64,000 bases of DNA from Brachionus rotundiformis (taxonomy: Eukaryota; Rotifera; Eurotatoria; Ploima; Brachionidae), in NCBI GenBank assembly GCA_016802295.1, contig JAESIW010000118.1, positions 1,143,928 through 1,207,927 of the forward strand, given 5' to 3'. Below the pieces are notes generated by a model, which ran no database searches, was not told the origin of the DNA, and saw nothing but the letters and a program-made list of their open reading frames with translations. Positions 57,054 to 64,000 of this stretch are shown piece by piece. Within the stretch, counting starts at the first letter, position 1. Each line of letters starts with the position of its first letter. The translations under genes were made by a program, and so were the position numbers.

Positions 57054-59483
57054 ATGATGATGATGATAAACGAGCATTACCAAAACGACGAGACAATTCG
57101 GGCCGAATTGCTCAAAACGCTCGAGTACTACTTTTCGAGCAAAAATTTGTCCAAAGACGAGTACCTGGTGTCGCGAATGGACGAGCAATCTTACGTGTCT
57201 GTGGACGAAATAGCCAAATTTAACAAGATAAAGGCGTTGACCAGCGACAAAGAGCTCATAAAGGAGATAATTGAGCAATCGTCACAGCTTGAGTTGGACA
57301 ACGAGACGGCTAGCAAGGTGAGATCGATAAATGGCAAGCAGGGCGGCAGTTATCAGGCCAAGAGTGCTAAGCCGACGGCCAGCCAGACCCAGCAGCAGCA
57401 GCGTTCGGTGCTGATATTGCGTGAGGTGGCGCCCGATGCCGACATGCAGAGCATTATGAGCTTGTTTGAGAACAAAGAGCCGGTGTGTGCGCCATGCGAG
57501 AAGTGCGAGTCGGCCGGCAACGAAAGCTGGTACGTCACGTTCAGCAACGAAGAACAGGCTCAGCGAGCTCTACAGTACCTTAAGACCGAAGTGCAAGTGT
57601 TCATGGACAGACCGATCAAGGCCCGAATCAAAGCACACGCTATGCCCAGATCGAACACGAGCGGCTTTGTCGGCGCCGCATTTACGCCCACATCGACGCC
57701 GCCACCGCAACCGGCTCACGCCAACTCGCCAGCAACTGTGGCCTCGCCACAGCCAAACACCAGCATCATGCAGCCGGCGATGTACGCGCCCGCGATTGCC
57801 TTCATACCCGGCAGTCAGTCGCCCATGGTCTTACAAACAGCGGCCAATCAGCCCGCCTACGAGCTGCCCATTTATCCGGCCGCCAATTGGCCAATACCAA
57901 TCAATGCGCCCATACAAAACGGCCTTTTTCTCATCGATGTTAATCAGCCGTTTCAGCCGCCCATCGAAATGGACAACAAACAAGAGTCGTTGGCTCTCAA
58001 TTCGTCATCCAATTCGTCCCAATCTTCAATCAATCAAAATTCACCAAAGCCAACATTTCTTATTAAACAGCAGCAGCAGCAGCATCAACAACAACACAGT
58101 CTACAACAGCCCGTTTACAATGGTCCCTTTATCCCAGCCCAAGGTCACACAATCGCTCAGCAGCTGGCTAATCAACATCATCATAATCATCCGCATTTTA
58201 ATCATCAATACATGGCTCAGACCAACGCAACACACACTCAATCCTATCCAGCACATATTTTCGATGAGACAAAAAATCACGCACAGCTAATACATGCGCC
58301 TATACAACTGCATCAAACGGCACAACAGCAAACGGCTGCTCAGGCGTACACGTTCTTTTACAATCCAATGCATGCACCCGTATCAGGCCAACTAGCCAAT
58401 CAAACGGCTCTATTCAATCCGGTAATGGCCAATCAAATGAGCACATCAACTAGCTCGCAAATGCAATCGTCCTCGACCTCGTCATCTTCTTCGTCGCCCA
58501 AACCAAACCAACAGCAGCAACAACAATTTCAAAGACAAAGAGCAGATGTCAAGGTCGCCAATATTCACACCCCTCCCAAATACACCAGCGCACCCAAGGC
58601 CAAAATAACGCACAACAACGCCCGGCCACACTATCACAACAATAACAACCACTACCAACACCATCAGCTCGAATCGTCCAATCTCGTGACGCCTCAAGCT
58701 CACGCACCAATTTCCAATCCGCTTCATAGACACGACCTTGTCGACGAGGCCAAACGCACCAACCCCTCTCTGGTCATCAACTCGGACTCGTCCTTTCCGC
58801 CACTCAACTCCACACCGCCAACTAAAAACATTACCATCTCGCTGCAAAATTTACCGCCTAAAAAAACAGCCGACGAGGCAAACGAAACGCCGAACGATCC
58901 GGCGATCATATCATGCTTCAAATCGGCCGACCACATACCCAATAGTCCAACAATTATCAAGTCAAACACCATCATTGACTCGAAGAGCCACGACAGCAAA
59001 AAGGCCACCAGCGAAACCCTTGCCAACATACTCAATCACGAGCACAAAAGCGACAAGACCGCTCATGTCTACCATCAGCGTAAATACGACTCGTATCAAC
59101 GCAACAATCGAAACAGCCTGAATAGACTGGCGCGCAAACACGACCACACTCGCTACATGCGCTCATCAAACTCCAACCACAGCATCCATTCGGACAATCA
59201 TCAAACAGAGCACAAACGCCGCCCATACCACCATGAGCGCATAACCGCACCACTTGCCAACGAGAACTACGCCAATTACGCCATAAATAACCACACTGTC
59301 GCCATCAACTACAACCACGACGACGACGATGACTCGCTGGCCAACTGCTGGAACAAAAAGCTCACCTTTGCAGAGATTGTTCAAAAATCCGGCTCAACCT
59401 CGCCATCACCTACCAAATCGAGCAATGACAGCGAGTCAATAGCTCCAGAGGCGCACTCACCACACACCATACCTGCTGAATGA
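57054..59483 (+). CDS. LARP4: La-related protein 4 (LARP4/4B)
   Basis: A single exon of 809 residues, with in-frame stops just upstream of the ATG run MMMM. The La motif occupies about 13-92 (LLKTLEYYFSSKNLSKDEYL, SRMDEQSYVSVDEIAKF, KALTSDKELI), and an adjacent RRM about 115-196 (RSVLILREVAPDAD, SWYVTFSNEEQAQRALQYL). The La-motif/RRM pair with YYFSSKNLS is the LARP4 type. The remaining 600 residues are Gln/Asn/His/Ser/Pro-rich and disordered, with polyglutamine and polyserine runs. LARP4 proteins bind poly(A) RNA, PABP and RACK1 and stabilise translated mRNAs. Compared with vertebrate LARP4, the segment before the La motif, where a PABP-binding PAM2w lies, is almost absent; either it was lost or an upstream exon is missed. 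Confidence 0.92.
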   Translation: MMMMINEHYQNDETIRAELLKTLEYYFSSKNLSKDEYLVSRMDEQSYVSVDEIAKFNKIKALTSDKELIKEIIEQSSQLELDNETASKVRSINGKQGGSYQAKSAKPTASQTQQQQRSVLILREVAPDADMQSIMSLFENKEPVCAPCEKCESAGNESWYVTFSNEEQAQRALQYLKTEVQVFMDRPIKARIKAHAMPRSNTSGFVGAAFTPTSTPPPQPAHANSPATVASPQPNTSIMQPAMYAPAIAFIPGSQSPMVLQTAANQPAYELPIYPAANWPIPINAPIQNGLFLIDVNQPFQPPIEMDNKQESLALNSSSNSSQSSINQNSPKPTFLIKQQQQQHQQQHSLQQPVYNGPFIPAQGHTIAQQLANQHHHNHPHFNHQYMAQTNATHTQSYPAHIFDETKNHAQLIHAPIQLHQTAQQQTAAQAYTFFYNPMHAPVSGQLANQTALFNPVMANQMSTSTSSQMQSSSTSSSSSSPKPNQQQQQQFQRQRADVKVANIHTPPKYTSAPKAKITHNNARPHYHNNNNHYQHHQLESSNLVTPQAHAPISNPLHRHDLVDEAKRTNPSLVINSDSSFPPLNSTPPTKNITISLQNLPPKKTADEANETPNDPAIISCFKSADHIPNSPTIIKSNTIIDSKSHDSKKATSETLANILNHEHKSDKTAHVYHQRKYDSYQRNNRNSLNRLARKHDHTRYMRSSNSNHSIHSDNHQTEHKRRPYHHERITAPLANENYANYAINNHTVAINYNHDDDDDSLANCWNKKLTFAEIVQKSGSTSPSPTKSSNDSESIAPEAHSPHTIPAE

Positions 59484-61011
59484 ACAACAGCATTGATTAT
59501 TATTATTATTATTATTATTTATTTTTTTTTTTAATCAAATATCATTCACTTATATCCGCTTAACGAGACCACTTTTTTGTTTAGTATTCTTTTCTTTCTA
59601 TTTTCTTCTACTTTCTTCTCCTTTCCTCTTCTTTTCATAATTTTCGTCCCATACCAATCATTTCTTTACTTAGACAATTAATTTTTGAAAAATTAACCTT
59701 ACCAAAAAAAATTATCTAATTTTAATGCCGATTTTAAAGTTTATTTTGTTTTTTATTTTTGTTGCCACAATTAAAACAGCCAGAAAAAAGAGTAAAAAAA
59801 AAAGAGAAAAAAAAAAGTGATAATGATGGAATTTGAATGAGAGTGTCAATGAGAGAGAGAGACAGAGACAGAGGTCATGCTCAATGGTAGACTGTTCTTT
59901 TTGACGGGTAACAGACGGTGGTTTGACCACAAGTAAACTGTCTGACTAGTTGATGAGAGTTTGAGTGATGGTGCAGTCCCGGCGACCACAAGTCATTTGT
60001 GCTCGCTTTTTACACACAAACAATTTTATTTATTTTTTTAAATTTATAATTTATATTTATTATTTTAATTATGAAAGTATTTTTTTTTCCTTTTTAAAAG
60101 ATTGTTTTGTTATTTTTTTAAAATAATTTAAAATTGAACAAAAAAGCCAAAAAAAAATTAAATTAAAAAGAAATAATTATTTATATTGACGCTTGGTTGT
60201 TTAAGCCGAGGGCGAACGACCAGCGCCCAATGCTTGCTCGGCACTGCTCGTTTGTCCCTTATCTTAAACCGAGTGATACTTTTTTTTATTCATGATATTT
60301 TTGGGTTATTTTTTATAATTGACTTGAAACAAAATGAATTTATTTAACTAATATTTAGAAAAAAAATTTAAATAAATATTAACATCTAAACAAAACGAAT
60401 TATTAACTTTTCTTTCTGGTCTTTCACAGATTCAAGCAGAAATAGACCGTCAAAGGATCAAGTCAAGTGCCGGACTCCTTTGCCGAGTAGTTCATGCATC
60501 AAAACTTGAAATTATTGAAAGCCAACAACCAAAAACAAACGCACCATGGGTCTAGTCCAGAGTTGTTTTAAGTCACAAGTCATAAGTCAAGTCAATTTTA
60601 TGACTTATTAAAAAATGGACATCTGCTAGCAATGTTTTTTCTTTTGATTGCAAAAAAAGTGTAATAAAATAACCAAAAATGTTTTTATTCATATTAAGTT
60701 AGAAAAGAATAATAAAGAAATTAAGCTTAGTACCGACGAAGAAATGTAAAAACTTCACATGGAAATATTAATCTTAGTTATTTCGCTGTCTTTTTGAAAT
60801 TGAATTTTAAAATATGATCTGAAGTAATCAATTATTTGCTTATATAATATTTTTCAAGAAAAGCTTAGGAAGCATTAAAAAAATTTAGCTTTATTTAATT
60901 CTTTTTACTAGCAGTTGGAAAAAAAACTAGTAGAAGAAAAAATTTACTAGCAGAAACAAATAGATCTCTTGAAAAATTAGTTTTTCGTTTTAAAACAAGT
61001 CTGGTCTTGTC
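59484..61011. other. LARP4 3' flank and intergenic DNA
   Basis: Starts with an ATT microsatellite just after the stop. A GC-richer patch (60190-60290) has repeated TTAA(G/A)CCGAG motifs but does not fold as a tRNA. At 60430-60560 a CTTTCACAG acceptor-like site is followed by CACCATGGGTCTAG, discussed in the findings. Confidence 0.45.
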
Positions 61012-61013
61012 TA

Positions 61014-61296
61014 TTATGAGAACAAATCGTGTTCTCGGGGTTTAATCTAAAATTTGTTCACCAAATAAGAAAATCAAATTTAAAAAGAGTTTGGGAGTCA
61101 ATCGAAAAAGTTGAGCAAGTTTTAAAGCAGCAAATTAAAGTTGTACAAAATGTATAATCTGTGGAGGCTATTCTGAAGGAGATAGGGGTTTAAAACCACA
61201 ATTTTCGAGGTCTCATATCTATTATTTTGATTCACCTTTTGGTGAAGGAAAAACTAATTGTTCACTAAACCCGAGAGCAGGACTTCTCATAATATA
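61014..61296. mobile_element. MITE-like element with inverted ends
   Basis: The ends are inverse copies: TTATGAGAAC..GTGTTCTCGGGGTTTAAT at the left and the inverse of TTATGAGAAGTCCTGCTCTC and GGGTTTAGTGAAC at the right, each with TA outside. A 95-codon open frame without ATG runs through the element and past its right end; because it includes the inverted end, it is judged to be noncoding. Confidence 0.6.
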
Positions 61297-63092
61297 TCAA
61301 AACCGGCTACACCCAGCAGCATTAATACTTGAATTCCAAAAATTAGCTTTAAGCTTTAATGAAGTGTTAGAAAAAAGGCAGAACAAAAACATAAAAATTA
61401 TTTTTTTTGATTTTTTTACTTTAAAAATTCATTTCCTAATTCAACTTATAGTGCGGTAATTAATTATTAAATTTAAGTATTAACACTGCGTTTATTTTTG
61501 ATTCTTTTGTTTTAAAAATGCACCTAGTTCCGAAAACTTAGTACGACTTGTTTCAAATGCCTTAAACATGGAAAAATATATGAATTTAAAAATATAAATT
61601 TATTAATATTAAATCAACTTTTGATATAAAAAAAAAAATTTGTTTAAATTAGATTAATTTTGATGAGGTATTGTCTGCTGCAAGCCTCGAGGATTGAATA
61701 AATAAAAAATTATTTTTATTTCACTTTATTTTCACTTTGATAGAGTAAATAATTCACGGCAGCAAGAAGTAAATAAATAACTGTCACGCCAAATTTTTCG
61801 TTTATTTAGTTTAATCCCTAATCATAACAATTATTTATTAGTCTAAAATAAAGATAGCCAAATGTGTTAACACCTCACCTTGACCTTAAAGCCTGTTCAT
61901 TTTGTTTTCTACCTAAACAAAAAGGAACATTTGTCATAAATGACCGTAAAGTCAAATTTTAACCTTTTTAATTGATATATTAGCCAAAAGAAAAAATAAT
62001 TCTCTAATTAGTTTTAAAAATATGAAAAAAGTTAATTAATGTAATTTTTTGATGTTTAAAAGTTTAAATCAGGAAAAAAAAAAGTGGAAATTTGGTATAA
62101 TTCTTTAACTTTTAGAATAGAGTGAATAGAACAAAAAAAATTGAATAAAAAAATTTCTTTTTATTTGTTAGTTAGAAAATTTAATTGATAGCTCAATCAA
62201 AATTATTAAAATTATAAATGACTTTATATCAGAAAAAAAGATAAACAAATTATGATAAAATTGTTGCCAATTTAATTCAATTTACGTGATTTGGGATTTT
62301 TTAATTAAAAATACGCATTTTTGAATTATATTTTTCACCTATTTAAGATATTTTTAACAGAAATTACATTCTTTCTGTAGACAAATAAATTTTTCAAGAA
62401 AAAAAGTTGAAAATTTTTAGACAAAGCAACATTTATTTTAATTTAAAAAAATATCAGTTAAATTATGACTTTATAATAATGGCTTAAATCTTTTACTTAC
62501 TTTTTAAAGGACAGAGATACTTTTTTAATTTAGCCATAACATACTCGAAACAAAAATTCCAGAACCATTTTATTCCTTTAAGAGAATTTTGAATTAAAAA
62601 ATTAATGTTTTTTTATATTATTATTATTTAAATTAATTATATATTACATTTTACAATGCGAATTGAAGAAAAGTTTTTTCTAATGTTTTTAAATTGCTTA
62701 AGGCTGTTTTTTTTTTAATTAGAAGAAAACTTCTCTTATAGAAATGAATTTGATCATTAAAAACAAAGATACCTGCCTATACCTTGACATCTATACCTGT
62801 TTATTGCTTTTTCCAAATTCATTTGATTGCCTTTTTTCGGAGATATTGTGTAACCTCCTTAACCGAATAGGTTAATATTTAAGAAAATTATCTTAAACTA
62901 ATCTTTGGAAATTAAAAATAAATAAACTTACGAATACAAAAAATACATAATTTAATTCAATTTAATGAGCTCATTTTGTATTTATTTTTAATTATTAAAT
63001 AAAAAAATCTGATAAGCAATAATTATTTCTCACTAAATCGTATGATAAGTGGGAAATACATTTGCCATCTGTCAACATTTATATTTCCAATG
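61297..63092. other. AT-rich intergenic DNA
   Basis: No coding exon, RNA gene or repeat could be supported. Confidence 0.5.
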
Positions 63093-63100
63093 TATAAATA
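63093..63100 (+). promoter_or_regulatory. TATA box of the secreted-protein gene
   Basis: TATAAATA, 40 bp before the start codon, which implies a very short 5' UTR. It stands out because the other genes here lack an obvious TATA box at this spacing; TATA promoters are typical of strongly or tissue-specifically expressed genes. Confidence 0.55.
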
Positions 63101-63139
63101 GACTTCATAAAAGTCGCAAAATATTTCAAAAAAAAGAAC

Positions 63140-64000
63140 ATGAAAACTTTAATATTGTGCCTGTCAGTCTTTGCTGTCGCCTTTTGTCCATCAAATGCCT
63201 TTTTATCAGGAATTGTTGACAGTATCTCTGGATCTGTAAATAATGCCATTGATTCCATCTCTAGCACAATCAATAATGCTATACTTGCTGGTGAATTTTT
63301 ATGGGACAATGCTCTCCAACCATCTCTACAAGTCTTGCAAGAAAGTAATCAATGGATATTATTTTAGATAACTTCAATTACCAATTATTTTACTAGATGG
63401 AGCTGATTTTATTGATAACTACTTTGGAAATATTTTGAATGCTATTGGCAAAAGATCTGTTGACATAATCAGTATCAAATCCCAAAAAGATTCGATTTCC
63501 AAAATTTATTCGGTTCTTATAATTTTTAATTTTTATACAAATAATCATTTCTTATTTAATTCTTTTTTTTTTAAGACTCAAGTTAGCAACTTTGTTTCAA
63601 AGCTTAAAGAATTGTTTGTTAAATTTTTGAAAAATGCCAAAAATCAAATAGCAGCAGCTTTGCCAGTAGAGATAAATTTAAATTTAGTTTAAGAACACGT
63701 TTTATATTTTAAATTAAAGAGTATAATTTCTGGTGAAACAACCATTAGACAAGTCCTGGTAGATTTGCTCAAACAAGCCAAAACCAGAATTGTTCAATTG
63801 GTCCAACAAGCCATTTCAAACTTATCTATTTCGGTAAAATCTTAAGGTTTAAAATTTCAGTTCATTTATTTAATCAATCAATTTTTTTAAAGTCAAGATC
63901 ATTTGGATTAGAAAATCTTGCTGCTGAGCTTGGAAATGTAAGTGACATTTATCTAATCAAAAGCATAATTTACCAATATCAATTATTTTTTAATAATTTA
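63140..64000 (+). CDS. small secreted helix-rich protein (partial, runs off window)
   Basis: Five exons seen: 63140-63344, 63397-63512, 63576-63665, 63720-63833 and 63893-63937, followed by a donor GTAAGT. Introns are 52-63 bp and phases agree, giving 190 residues so far. Residues 1-20 are a classic signal peptide (MKTLILCLSVFAVAFCPSNA). The rest is a chain of amphipathic helices without cysteine: SGIVDSISGSVNNAIDSISS, VSNFVSKLKELFVKFLKNA, VLVDLLKQAKTRIVQLVQQA. Exons 3 to 5 are phase 0 and each codes for about one or two helices, a modular layout. It resembles secreted apolipoprotein-like or perimicrovillar helical proteins in general style only; no family is recognised. The true end lies beyond the window. 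Confidence 0.8.

Noticed and set aside
60190..60290. GC-rich patch that looked like a tRNA
   Set aside because: No T-loop GGTTCGA-like motif or cloverleaf pairing could be found on either strand.
61150..61458. ~100-codon frame starting CTKCIICGGYSEG
   Set aside because: No ATG, no splice sites, and it overlaps a TIR of a MITE-like element; tail is low complexity.
1..64000. CRISPR arrays, bacterial operons, prophage
   Set aside because: The DNA is plainly eukaryotic (GT-AG introns, metazoan genes); regular spaced repeats of CRISPR type were not seen.
1..64000. tRNA, rRNA or snRNA genes
   Set aside because: No convincing box A/B, cloverleaf or conserved rRNA segment was noticed; a tRNAscan/Infernal run would be decisive.

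Overview
The window is nuclear DNA from an invertebrate animal. It is strongly AT-rich outside genes, and coding regions are clearly richer in GC (most obvious in ELAV, TOP1, RBM39 and LARP4). Introns are spliceosomal GT-AG and mostly 50-70 bp, and many genes have none. The gene set is metazoan and partly neuronal: ELAV/Hu, cysteine string protein, SVOP, VAT-1 and a Toll-like LRR receptor. Tiny introns, AT richness, possible trans-splice acceptors next to start codons, and SWIM/MULE, CR1 and other LINE relics would suit a monogonont rotifer (Brachionus-like). That is an inference; nothing in the sequence settles it.

Layout. 1-189 is the 3' end of an unidentified gene (+). 2.26-3.73 kb is an ELAV-like RNA-binding protein (-). 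5.38-6.05 kb is a six-exon CNEP1R1/TMEM188 gene (+). 6.48-7.07 kb is an unrecognised basic protein (-). 10.7-12.6 kb is a graveyard of a CR1-like LINE and two MULE/SWIM fragments. 13.38-15.62 kb is DNA topoisomerase I (-). 16.05-16.58 kb is a piggyBac-like MITE. 18.64-19.61 kb is cysteine string protein (-) and 21.64-23.51 kb is SVOP (+). 24.79-28.31 kb holds three close, collinear genes: a protein with a BAF-like C-terminal domain, mitochondrial ribosomal protein S18B and VAT-1. 28.7-29.6 kb contains two opposed LINE tails. 30.66-31.93 kb is DDX39B/UAP56. 32.3-41.2 kb carries three copies of an unclassified dispersed repeat, a dead LINE, the RBM39 gene (36.4-38.3 kb) and a mariner-like element with a Tigger-like MITE inside it. 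41.2-48.5 kb is a gene desert. 48.53-51.69 kb is a Toll-like receptor with a degenerate TIR domain. 51.7-57.0 kb is repeat-rich noncoding DNA. 57.05-59.48 kb is LARP4. 63.14 kb to the end is the first part of a small secreted, helix-rich protein gene that runs off the window.

How genes relate. Several products act on RNA: ELAV (mRNA stability and splicing), UAP56 (splicing and export), RBM39 (splicing) and LARP4 (poly(A) and translation). Three products are known from synaptic vesicles (CSP, SVOP, VAT-1) and lie within about 10 kb. No shared pathway can be shown from sequence. The most unusual items are the BAF-domain fusion, the tight three-gene cluster with acceptor-like sites beside start codons, the Toll-like receptor lacking TIR box 2, and the nested and palindromic mobile elements.
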